Origin: Baffinella frigidus
Lineage: Eukaryota; Cryptophyceae; Cryptomonadales; Baffinellaceae
Assembly: GCA_026770585.1 (NCBI GenBank)
Contig: MU647351.1
Coordinates: 99,031 to 110,184, forward strand
Length of the DNA: 11,154 nucleotides
Direction of reading: 5' to 3'
Shown here: one piece after another, positions 5,558-11,083 of the stretch
Numbering within the stretch: position 1 is the first letter of the stretch
Layout: every line of letters begins with the position of its first letter
Made by a program: the position numbers and the translations under genes
Notes under the pieces: model-generated
Told to the model about the DNA's origin: nothing
Databases searched by the model: none
What the model saw: the letters and a program-made list of their open reading frames with translations, nothing else

Positions 5558-8500
5558 ATGCGGGGCCCAGACGCATGCGCGGCGCACGGCGAGCTTGTCC
5601 AGCACCTGGCGGGGGGGGTGGCGCCCCCCAAGCACTACCAGCTCTCCCTCGAGTGCCCCTACACTGGCACTGGGATCGAGGTGCGCCCCGCTCCCCCCCC
5701 GAGTGTGCAGTGCGGGCCAGAAAGGCTCTATACGACACTGCTAAAACGGGAGACGTGGTCCTCACACTCCAGGCATTTGAATTCTCTTGCATCCATGCAC
5801 ATGCAGCTCTGGGGTAAAGGGAACCTCATGTACAAGAACCCGTAACTTAAGAATAGGGAACGGATGCAGTGCGCGCCAGAAAGGTTCCGTGCGACGCTGC
5901 TAAAGCGCGCGCTGCCGCAACCTGGCAGACCCTCCCGGTGACGGGGGAGCTCACCGCGTACTACAGATCGAGGGTCGCGGAGTTCAGCAGGCTGGAGGAG
6001 GACTACCTCGCGAGGTTGGAGGCTCTGCAGCTCTCAGTGGAGGAGCGCCATCAGGTGCGGGATCAGTCGGCTCGGTCGCGCACGGCTGGGCGACCCAAGC
6101 CACACGCACATTGCACGCCCCGAATTCGAACTTTCTCAGCATTGCACACCGCAAACAGGCACCCGCCCAAACGCACCTCTCCTGTCCGGAGGCAGCTCAC
6201 GAGAAAAACGCTGTGCGTTCCCCGCAGGCGCGCTGGCAGTATCTGCGCGCGGAGTCGGAGATCGAGGACCTGCAAGCGGCGCTGAGCGACGCGAAGGTCG
6301 CGCTCTTCGACGAGCGGGAGCGCGCCGTCGGGCTCGCGGGCGAGAACGACACCCTCAAGCTCCAGGAGGTTCCTCCCCCCGCCTCCTCGCAGGGGGATGC
6401 GTCGTCGTGCATCATTGGCACGTCCCATCGCGGGAGAAGAGAGCGCGCGGGGCGTAACGCTGCGGCTGGGGCGCAGGTGGAGGACCGCAGCCGGATCCAG
6501 CAGCTGCTCGCGCTGACGCAGCCGGTGACCGACGAGGTGACCATCTTAGTCCGAGAACCCATTTAATTTACACCGCCGTGTGTGCTATCTTGCGGGTAGA
6601 GTTTGCCGGTCACGCACGAGGTGCGTAATCAGCAAGTTGGTCACTTTCCGGAAGGCTCTATGACCTGTTTACAGGGACCTGAAAGGTTAATGAAGGAGAA
6701 GAAGAAAAAGAAGAGGTGGCCGTCTTAGTCCGAGAACCCACCCAATTCACACCGCCTTTTTGCTAGGATCCTACCATAAGGGTGAATTTCGTCGGGTTTT
6801 GATATCTTAGCTTCGACAGAGCTTTACCGTAGCACAAAACCCACCCCAAGACAGCAAAAACACGGTTTATATTGCATGGCCTTTTCCGTGACCTCATCCT
6901 TCTCCCACCGCGAACAAGGTGACAATCTTCCGCGACAGCGTCCCATCCCACCTCCACCGCGGACCAAACCCCTTACAAACCCTCTAAACCCTAAACCCTA
7001 CACCAAAAAGGCCAAACCCCACACCAAAAACGTACAATCCGTAAAACGTTGCGCAGCCTGCGGCGCAAGACACCTTGCCGCATAGCTCAGGGGAGGACTC
7101 CGACCTTCACAGAAAAGGCCATTCCAATTTACACCGTGCTTTGGCTATCTTGGGGTGGATTCTGATAAAGCTTCATCGAAGCCGAGATAGCAAAATCTGA
7201 CAAGACACTATGGGCAGGCGACGATCTTCCGCAACCGCGAAACCCCACCCCTAAGACAGCAAAAACTGTGTAAATTGACGTTTGCCTTTCCCACAAAGGT
7301 GACGATTTTCCGCGACCGCGTCCCGTCCCACCTCCACCGCGGACACCTCCCGATCGAGGGCCCGGGCGGCGGCCTCATCTCCGACGTCACGCGCTCCAAG
7401 ATCTCCGTCCACAAACCGCGCCCCGCCGCCAGCTACACGCAGGGCCTCGGCGGGGGGGGCGGGGGGGGCGGGGGCGGCGGGGCGATGGTGCGGTCGGTGG
7501 TGATGGGGGAGGGGGGGGCGGATGGGCTTGTGTTTGAGCTGCAGTCGCTGCGGTTGCAGGTTGCGAGCCCCCCCCCCCCTATTTCTAGTTCTTGTTCGTG
7601 TTCTTTTTGTTTTTCTAGACGGCGTCTTCTTCTTCTTTTTCTTCTCCTTTTTCGCCTTCTTCTTCTTCTCTTTCTTCTTGTTCTGTATCTTCATCTTCTT
7701 CTTCCTCTTCTTCTCCTTGATTGTTCTGAGCCTGGAGATGGGTGGTCCAGAAGCCCCCCGCGCGTCGGTTGGATGGGGGGCTTCTGGATGATCACTCATC
7801 GGGGTCGGTTGAATCACCCCCGCGCGTTTTGGGGGCTTCTGGGCTACTCATTTCCGTTCGACGGTTGCCTAGAGCGCTGTGCAGAGAAGTTGGCCACGGG
7901 AAATGATGGAAAATCGAGAAATTGGAGTCATTTTGTCAACTTTGGAGAAATTTAGTACCATGAATTTCTCAAAAGTGGACAAAATGGCTCCAATTTTCCC
8001 ATTTTCCATTTTTCGGTGGCCAACTTCTCTGCACAGCGCTCTACCCCGCGTGCGTTTTGTCCGGCACAGGAAAAGAAAATGGGCAGGGCTTCTAGCTGTG
8101 CCCCACTCTGGTTGACCGACTATACTCAAGGTGACATACTGGGTGTGCGGTACAAACCCGTCTAACGTTGGAGCGGGACACAACCCGTGCTCACCAAATT
8201 GGTGAGCCCAAATAGACTGAGACTGAGCTAGGGTTTGTACCAGGGGGGGCTCTGTTTAGTCAACCGTCATACGGGGGGGGGGCTCCAGGCGCAGGTGCAC
8301 ACGCGACTGTTGACTAAACCGGGCAGGGTTTGTCGCATGACGATACCTAAACCTGCCACGCTGCGTACCAGGAAAACATGCTGTTAGTCACCCGTGGAAC
8401 GGAACGGGTCACCTTTTTGCTATCTTCGGGGTGGATTTTTTTGCTACGGTGAAGCCGTGTCGAGGCTAAGATAGGAACTGTCACCCTTAAGATAGAGAAA

Positions 8501-10519
8501 ACAGTATTTGATATTGAATCGGGTTTCGTATGAAATCTCTCGATCGCAGGCGGAGGAGAACCGGCGGCTGTGGCGGGAGGAGGAGGTTCTCCGCGAGGAC
8601 CGCCTTTCCTGCCAACCAAATTTACCACACGCCTGGATCACGCTACTCGTAGTAACGCATTCGTGTAGTAAACTTCGTCATGGCAGGAAGGGACACAATT
8701 GATCCAATCTCTTAGATACGCTCTCGTGTGATACGCTCTCATGAGATACGCTCTCGGCGACGGCACGGGCATCACGCCGGCAGCACACGCAAGGCAGTCA
8801 CCTCGGACAGTTGGCTTCGGCGTCCGCGTGACCGGTCACGCGGGCGTTCACGAGCCTGCCGGCGGGGCTGTTCGCGAGACGCTCTCATGAGATACGCTCT
8901 CGTGAGAATCTCTGAGATGCGCTGTCGTTCTCAGGCGGAGGAGAACAGGCGGCTGTGGCGAGAGAGGGAGGAGGTGCTCCTCATCGCTATCTTAGGGGTG
9001 GTTTGTGTGCTATTATAAAGCTATGTCGAGGCTAAGATGGCATATTCCACCCTTAAGATAACACAAAACGGTGTTTGAACTGAAACCCGTTTCCGCTTTC
9101 GGTCGTAGGCGGAGGAGAACAGGCGGCTGTGGCGGGAGAAGGAGGAGGTGCTCCTCGAGGACCGCCGCATCCGGGTTCTCGAGGCCCGCCAGGCCCGCGA
9201 GCGCCACGCGGCCCAGGTCCCACCTCTCCTTTTTTTTAAACTGCGCTCACCATTAAAAGTGTTTCAGTTGCCCGTTTGTACTGGGTTTTCTGTTATATAT
9301 GTGTTGTATCGTGTGTGCAGTTTTAGTTAGGCGGAGCCGCGTCCGGGTTCTCGCGGCACGCCAGGCACGCGAGCGCCACGCCGCTCAGGTTGCTTTCCAC
9401 ACAGGCCGCGAGCACCCCACAGAACCCGACGATTCTCATCGGAGAAGCCAGTCAGTGGGCTTCGCAGATCGGTCCATTTATGGTCGTGGTAGTAAATAAT
9501 AATTGCTCGGTACACAGACATATTATTGTGCCCCACCTCGAGGCGCGCCAGGCCCGCGAGCGCCACGCCGCCCAGGTCCCACCTCTCCCTAATTAAAACT
9601 GCGCTCGCCGTTAAAAACGTTGTAGTTGCCCTTTTGTACGGGGTTTCTGTTATATATGTGTTTTATGGTGTGTGCAGTTTTAGTTAGGCGGAGTCGCGTC
9701 CGGGTTCTCGAGGCGCGCCAGGCCCGCAAGCGCCACGCGGCCCAGGTCTCAGGAGCCCTAAGGCCTACCGTAGTAGGCCCTAGGGAGACCAGGCCCTAGG
9801 GCCCTAGGGCCCTAGGGCCCTGGGGCCTACCGTAGTCAACGCGGGTATTTTTTTGCAGAAGTCCTTTCGAATGCAGGGTCTGAGGAGCCCTAGGACCTAC
9901 CGTTGTCGATAGCGCCCCCGAAGAGTGTGCGCTCCAACGGGCGTATCCCCGAAAGAGCGCTCGACCAGTCGCATCCCTAGCTGCGTCCCCGAACGAACGC
10001 GCGCTGAGTGCAAGGGTGGACAACCTAATTCCGACGCCATCCTAATTCCGGCAATCTGTAACCCTACCGTATCGCATACCGTGGCACCCCTAGGGCATGC
10101 CGTAATTAGGTTGACGCCGGAACTAAGGTGTCCACCCTTACTGAGCGAGGCGTGTGCGCAGATTGAGGCGAAGGTGCGGACAGTGGAGAGCGACCTGACC
10201 AGACTCGCTCACGCGCTGTACCCAGCCGTATCCTGACCCCCTAGGAAACACCTCAGTACACGCGTAGCCTGCTGCAGGATGTACGCACAGCCTGTAAGAC
10301 TCGCTCCGCGCTCCACCCAGCCGGATGTTCACCCCCTAGGAAAACTCTACGAGTGACAATATCGAGCCGTGCATTGATTGACCCCTGGGATGACCCTCTT
10401 GACTGACCACCTGGGACAACCCTCGTGTGGGCAGATTGAGGCGGTAGAGGCGAAGGTGCGGACGGTCGAGAGCGACGTGTGCGCCGTCACCAAAGACTAC
10501 CTCCTCGTCCGCCACACCT
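5558..10519 (+). CDS. CCDC77: CCDC77-like coiled-coil protein, at least 7 exons, 3' end open
   Basis: Predicted exons are 5558-5680, 5929-6054, 6228-6368, 6477-6560, 7299-7559, 9109-9216 and 10435-10519; joins up to exon 7 are phase 0. Joined in order they follow the conserved CCDC77 core: LPVTGELTAYYRSRVAEF (exon 2), IEDLQAALSDAKVALFDERE (exon 3), VEDRSRIQQLLAL and EVTILVREP (exon 4), KVTIFRDR and DGLVFELQSLRLQ (exon 5), EEVLLEDRRIRVLEARQARE (exon 6) and TKDYLLVRH (exon 7). Vertebrate CCDC77 has the same blocks in the same order. The family is a centrosome/basal-body coiled-coil protein, so a role at the flagellar base is inferred. Exon 5 contains a Gly run. Exon 4 runs into a stop (6564) with no GT donor after REP, and exon 7 has no clear continuation. 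Exons 4-7 have broken extra copies. Family assignment is firm; intactness is not. Confidence 0.75.
5705..5750 (+). repeat. Intron 1 direct repeat, copy 1
   Basis: TGCAGTGCGGGCCAGAAAGG and TATACGACACTGCTAAAACG match 5865-5910 (TGCAGTGCGCGCCAGAAAGG, GTGCGACGCTGCTAAAGCG). The offset is 160 bases, so most of intron 1 may have arisen by a local duplication. Confidence 0.75.
5768..5797 (-). repeat. Dispersed repeat (TGCACATCC...GAGAATTC), reverse copy in intron 1
   Basis: ATTTGAATTCTCTTGCATCC followed by ATGCACATGC is the reverse complement form of the subtelomeric repeats at 3418 and 3624. It links the subtelomeric repeat field with the gene's intron. Confidence 0.55.
5865..5910 (+). repeat. Intron 1 direct repeat, copy 2
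   Basis: Second copy of 5705-5750. It ends 18 bases before the exon 2 acceptor (CCTGGCAG, 5928). Confidence 0.75.
6566..6604 (+). mobile_element. Truncated end of fold-back family E (E5)
   Basis: AATTTACACCGCCGTGTGTG and CTATCTTGCGGGTAGA match the terminal 35-40 bases of the E elements at 6743 and 7125. The matching opposite end is not found, so this is a solo end. It begins immediately after the exon 4 reading frame (GAACCCATTTAATTTACACC). Confidence 0.6.
6605..6712 (+). other. Intron 4 sequence, nothing recognised
   Basis: This spacer holds a purine-rich run (GAAGGAGAAGAAGAAAAAGA, about 6692-6711) just before the second exon 4 tail. No other feature is supported. Confidence 0.4.
6713..6739 (+). 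pseudogene. Second copy of the exon 4 tail (EVAVLVREP)
   Basis: GAGGTGGCCGTCTTAGTCCG and AGAACCC repeat 6534-6560 (EVTILVREP) with three base changes. Both copies run into the start of an E element at the same point, so tail and element were duplicated together. It could be an alternative exon or a relic. Confidence 0.6.
6743..6874 (-). mobile_element. Fold-back element E1, 132 bp
   Basis: The left end CAATTCACACCGCCTTTTTG and right end GACAGCAAAAACACGGTTTA-TATTG are inverted repeats. The inner block TATCTTAGCTTCGACAGAGC-TTTACCGTAGCAC with AACCCACCCCAAG is the reverse complement of the inner block of the 8405 element, so the two are in opposite orientations. That favours transposition over simple tandem duplication. 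No coding capacity. Confidence 0.75.
6919..6964 (+). pseudogene. Truncated exon 5 copy ending in telomere-like repeats
   Basis: The 46 bases match 7299-7344 at 42 positions (VTIFRDSVPSHLHR versus VTIFRDRVPSHLHR), and AAG precedes both. After GCGGAC the match stops abruptly and CAAACCCCTTACAAACCCTC follows. The remaining 215 bases of exon 5 are missing. Confidence 0.75.
6965..7020 (+). repeat. Interstitial telomere-like tract inside the gene
   Basis: CAAACCCCTTACAAACCCTC, TAAACCCTAAACCCTACACC and GGCCAAACCCCACACC contain CCCTAAA and near-CCCCAAA units. It is C-rich on this strand, like the chromosome end, and starts precisely where the exon 5 copy breaks. Confidence 0.75.
7125..7277 (+). mobile_element. 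Fold-back element E2, 153 bp
   Basis: Ends CAATTTACACCGTGCTTTGG-CTATCTTGGGGTGG and CCACCCCTAAGACAGCAAAA-ACTGTGTAAATTG are inverted repeats over about 35 bases. The interior GCTTCATCGAAGCCGAGATAGC is shared with E1/E3/E4. It also contains GACGATCTTCCGCAACCGCG (7220-7239), which resembles the first codons of exon 5 (18 of 20). Confidence 0.75.
7577..7722 (+). repeat. Long polypyrimidine tract in intron 5
   Basis: Almost all bases are T or C, with many CTT and TTTTC units, after a C-run at 7569-7580. It produces lysine-rich and phenylalanine-rich open frames on the two strands; these are composition artefacts. It could form triplex DNA. Confidence 0.75.
7747..7787. repeat. 13-bp stem hairpin with a third arm copy
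   Basis: CCAGAAGCCCCCC and GGGGGGCTTCTGG flank a 15-base loop. GGGGGCTTCTGG occurs again at 7831-7842 and CCCCCGCGCG at 7755-7764 and 7817-7826, so the unit is partly duplicated. Confidence 0.75.
7870..8043. mobile_element. 170-bp fold-back element flanked by TA
   Basis: TA, then GAGCGCTGTGCAGAGAAGTT-GGCCAC at the left, is mirrored exactly by GTGGCCAACTTCTCTGCACA-GCGCTC then TA at the right. Self-complementarity continues with mismatches to the centre near 7957 (GGAAAATCGAGAAATTGGAG against CTCCAATTTTCCCATTTTCC). The whole unit is one long imperfect hairpin with no coding capacity, matching a Tc1/mariner-type MITE. It shares no obvious ends with families H or E. A transcribed intron would contain a long double-stranded RNA. 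Confidence 0.85.
8149..8241. repeat. Nested inverted repeats
   Basis: GGTACAAACCC (8149-8159) pairs with GGGTTTGTACC (8231-8241). Near their midpoint lies GCTCACCAAATTGGTGAGC (8189-8207), 9-bp arms around one base. The shared centre suggests a small fold-back element. Confidence 0.65.
8254..8319. repeat. Inverted repeat GTTTAGTCAAC / GTTGACTAAAC
   Basis: Perfect 11-base arms enclose a 44-base loop with a G-run. CAGGGTTTGT follows and TAGGGTTTGT precedes it, so the flanks are direct repeats. Confidence 0.65.
8405..8517 (+). mobile_element. Fold-back element E3, about 113 bp
   Basis: CACCTTTTTGCTATCTTCGG-GGTGG at the left and CACCCTTAAGATAGAGAAAA-CAGTATTTGATATT at the right are inverted. The interior TTGCTACGGTGAAGCCGTGT-CGAGGCTAAGATAG is the family block. 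It lies about 30 bases before the exon 6 copy at 8550, as E4 lies about 28 bases before true exon 6. Confidence 0.7.
8550..8604 (+). pseudogene. Exon 6 partial copy A (AEENRRLWREEEVLREDR)
   Basis: After acceptor CGATCGCAG the first 55 bases match exon 6. At GAGGACCGCC the copy leaves the exon sequence, and no GT donor follows. A cryptic GAG|GTTCTC donor exists inside. Confidence 0.7.
8715..8934 (+). repeat. GATACGCTCTC repeats with palindromes
   Basis: GATACGCTCTC units occur three times at 8715-8755 and again at 8876-8905, several joined by TCTCATGAGA. Between them, GCGTGACCGGTCACGC (8826-8841) is a perfect 16-bp palindrome, and GCCGGCAG (about 8776) pairs with CTGCCGGC (about 8857). The block looks like a larger inverted structure ending just before exon 6 copy B. 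Confidence 0.6.
8935..8982 (+). pseudogene. Exon 6 partial copy B, 48 bp, next to element E4
   Basis: GCGGAGGAGAACAGGCGGCT to GTGCTCCTC equals the first 48 bases of exon 6 (9109-9156) except for three changes. E4 begins at its end. A donor at GAG|GTGCTC (8974) and the acceptor GTCGTAG (9108) could remove E4 as a 135-base intron, leaving AEENRRLWREREE in frame before exon 6. It may therefore be a used duplicate exon. Confidence 0.65.
8984..9080 (+). mobile_element. Fold-back element E4, about 97 bp
   Basis: ATCGCTATCTTAGGGGTGGT and CCACCCTTAAGATAACACAA-AACGGTGTTTGAA are inverted ends. The interior AAGCTATGTCGAGGCTAAGATGG is the family block. It lies between two copies of the first 48 bases of exon 6. 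Confidence 0.7.
9217..9388 (+). repeat. Exon 6 tail module, copy D
   Basis: The intron start GTCCCACCTCTCC, AAACTGCGCTCACCATTAAA, TGTTATATATGTG and GTGTGCAGTTTTAGTTAGGC-GGAG lead into a shortened exon 6 (9331-9388; end reads RVRVLAARQARERHAAQ). The short exon joins GCGGAG directly to CCGCGTCCGGG, dropping the middle of exon 6. Its 58 bases are not a multiple of three, so inclusion would shift the frame. Confidence 0.7.
9537..9575 (+). pseudogene. Exon 6 tail fragment, copy E
   Basis: CTCGAGGCGCGCCAGGCCCG and CGAGCGCCACGCCGCCCAG repeat the last 39 bases of exon 6 (LEARQARERHAAQ). GTCCCACCTCTCC, the usual intron start, follows. No acceptor lies directly upstream. Confidence 0.7.
9576..9745 (+). 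repeat. Exon 6 tail module, copy F
   Basis: GTCCCACCTCTCC, AAAACTGCGCTCGCCGTTAA, GGTTTCTGTTATATATGTG and GTGTGCAGTTTTAGTTAGGC-GGAG mirror copy D. The shortened exon (9687-9745) ends GCGGCCCAG and is followed by a new intron start, GTCTCAGG. Confidence 0.7.
9742..9835. repeat. CCTAGGG/CTACCGTAG palindromic cluster
   Basis: GGTCTC...GGCCTAC, CGTA, GTAGGCC...GAGACC folds as a hairpin (9745-9790). It is followed by four GGCCCTAG-type units and GGCCTACCGTAG. The same CCCTACCGTAGGG-like motif is abundant in the subtelomeric fold-back field (for example 2465-2480 and 2704-2716). AGGAGCCCTARGRCCTACCG is repeated at 9890. Confidence 0.7.
9900..10011 (+). repeat. Degenerate CCCCGAA...GCGC repeats
   Basis: GCGCCCCCGAAGAGTGTGCG-CTC, GCGTATCCCCGAAAGAGCGC-TC and GCGTCCCCGAACGAACGCGC-GC are three related units about 40 bases apart. 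No coding sense is evident. Confidence 0.5.
10012..10139. mobile_element. 128-bp fold-back element
   Basis: AAGGGTGGACAACCTAATTC-CG at the left and CCGGAACTAAGGTGTCCACC-CTT at the right are inverted. Inside, CCTAATTCCGGC pairs with the ACGCCGGAACTAAGG/CCGTAATTAGG region, and CACCCCTAGGGCATGC lies near the centre. It ends 22 bases before an exon 7 copy. Confidence 0.7.
10162..10236 (+). pseudogene. Exon 7 copy a (IEAKVRTVESDL), ends in a stop
   Basis: After GTGTGCGCAG the frame reads IEAKVRTVESDLTRLAHALY and stops at 10234. The first 13 codons align with exon 7 without its three-residue EAV insertion, which arose from a 9-base duplication (GAGGCGGTAGAGGCG). After ESD it diverges. It may be the genuine first half of this exon, with the TKDYLLVRH part reached by splicing. 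Confidence 0.5.
10237..10434 (+). other. Intron sequence with short repeats
   Basis: CCCCCTAGGAAA occurs at about 10238 and 10331, CACCCAGCCG-like and GACTCGCTC motifs recur, and ACCCCTGGGATGACCCT/ACCACCTGGGACAACCCT are related. No coding feature is seen. Confidence 0.4.
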
Positions 10520-10561
10520 GTGCGTCCCTCCCCCGCAGGATTAGTCAACGCATGTGCGGCA

Positions 10562-10596
10562 CGCAAGGGCTACCTTCGTGTGCGCCACACCTGTGC
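10562..10596 (+). pseudogene. Exon 7 tail fragment, copy c
   Basis: CGCAAGGGCTACCTTCGTGT-GCGCCACACCTGTGCG resembles the exon 7 end (KDYLLVRHT followed by GTGCG). The front half is absent. Confidence 0.5.
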
Positions 10597-10678
10597 GGTA
10601 TGCCTTGTCTTTCAAAACATTCGATTGTATCTGTGTAAGCCCGCTTTAGCCGTATCCTCCTCATGCGTCCGCGATTTC

Positions 10679-10792
10679 CATGACTGTGAACGTTCACAGT
10701 CATGCGAATGTGAACGAATTTCTAGCTCAGCTAGAAATTCACAGACTGAGGCGAAGCGGTTCGCCAAACCGCCTCTAGCTCCGCCTCAGTCT
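10679..10792. repeat. Three consecutive palindromes
   Basis: First, CATGACTGTGAAC and its exact complement form a 26-base palindrome (10679-10704). Second, GAATTTCTAGCT / AGCTAGAAATTC has 12-base arms around one base (10715-10739). Third, AGACTGAGGCG pairs with CGCCTCAGTCT (10743-10753, 10782-10792) and encloses GCGGTT/AACCGC. No exon lies within them. Confidence 0.8.
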
Positions 10793-10893
10793 ATTTGGGC
10801 GTACCGTTTTGGTGGGCGCGGGTCGGTTTTCGCCACAAAGTTGACGGATTTGTACCGGAACCCCAGCCTGTCAACTTGAGAATAGTCTGCTAG

Positions 10894-10948
10894 GTAGAGA
10901 GTGACGTGTGCGCCGTCACCAAGGACTACCTCCTCGTCCGCCACACCT
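10894..10948 (+). pseudogene. Exon 7 copy d (ESDVCAVTKDYLLVRHT)
   Basis: It starts at TAG|GTAGAGAGTGACGTGTGC and continues to CGCCACACCT before donor-like GTGCGT. It is nearly identical to 10464-10519, with the first third missing. Confidence 0.65.
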
Positions 10949-10975
10949 GTGCGTCCCCCCAGTTTGTGTCTTAGG

Positions 10976-11041
10976 TTACGAGCCTTGGTCACAAGGTTAC
11001 GAGCCGTGGCCGCAAGGTTGCGAGCCGCATTGCCCAGGCTC
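10976..11041 (+). repeat. 21-bp tandem repeat, about three units
   Basis: GGTTACGAGCCTTGGTCACAA, GGTTACGAGCCGTGGCCGCAA and GGTTGCGAGCCGCATTGCCCA follow one another, then a partial GGCTCGCAATCACG. The unit length is a multiple of three, but no exon signals frame it. Confidence 0.75.
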
Positions 11042-11047
11042 GCAATC

Positions 11048-11083
11048 ACGCCACCAAGGACTACCTTGTTGTTCGCCACACCT
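11048..11083 (+). pseudogene. Exon 7 tail, copy e (ATKDYLVVRHT)
   Basis: GCCACCAAGGACTACCTTGT-TGTTCGCCACACC repeats the exon 7 end. The donor is changed from GTGCGT to TTGCGC. An acceptor-like CCCCGCCTCAG follows at about 11103, but the window ends before any exon can be read. Confidence 0.55.

Noticed and set aside
5325-5792. Minus-strand frame covering the shared promoter and exon 1
   Set aside because: No recognisable domain. It lies opposite the predicted first exon of the CCDC77-like gene and intergenic DNA.
7078-7110. TAGCTCAGGGGAGGAC resembling the start of a tRNA
   Set aside because: It resembles a D-arm start, but no anticodon stem, T-arm or matching acceptor strand follows.
7251-7817. 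Minus-strand lysine-rich open frame and plus-strand Phe/Leu-rich frames
   Set aside because: They are produced by the polypyrimidine tract at 7577-7722, which is low complexity in an intron. Only 7299-7559 on the plus strand aligns with a protein family.
9925-10236. Plus-strand frame of about 100 codons
   Set aside because: Most of it crosses repeat units and the 128-bp fold-back. Only the last part (from 10162) aligns with exon 7.
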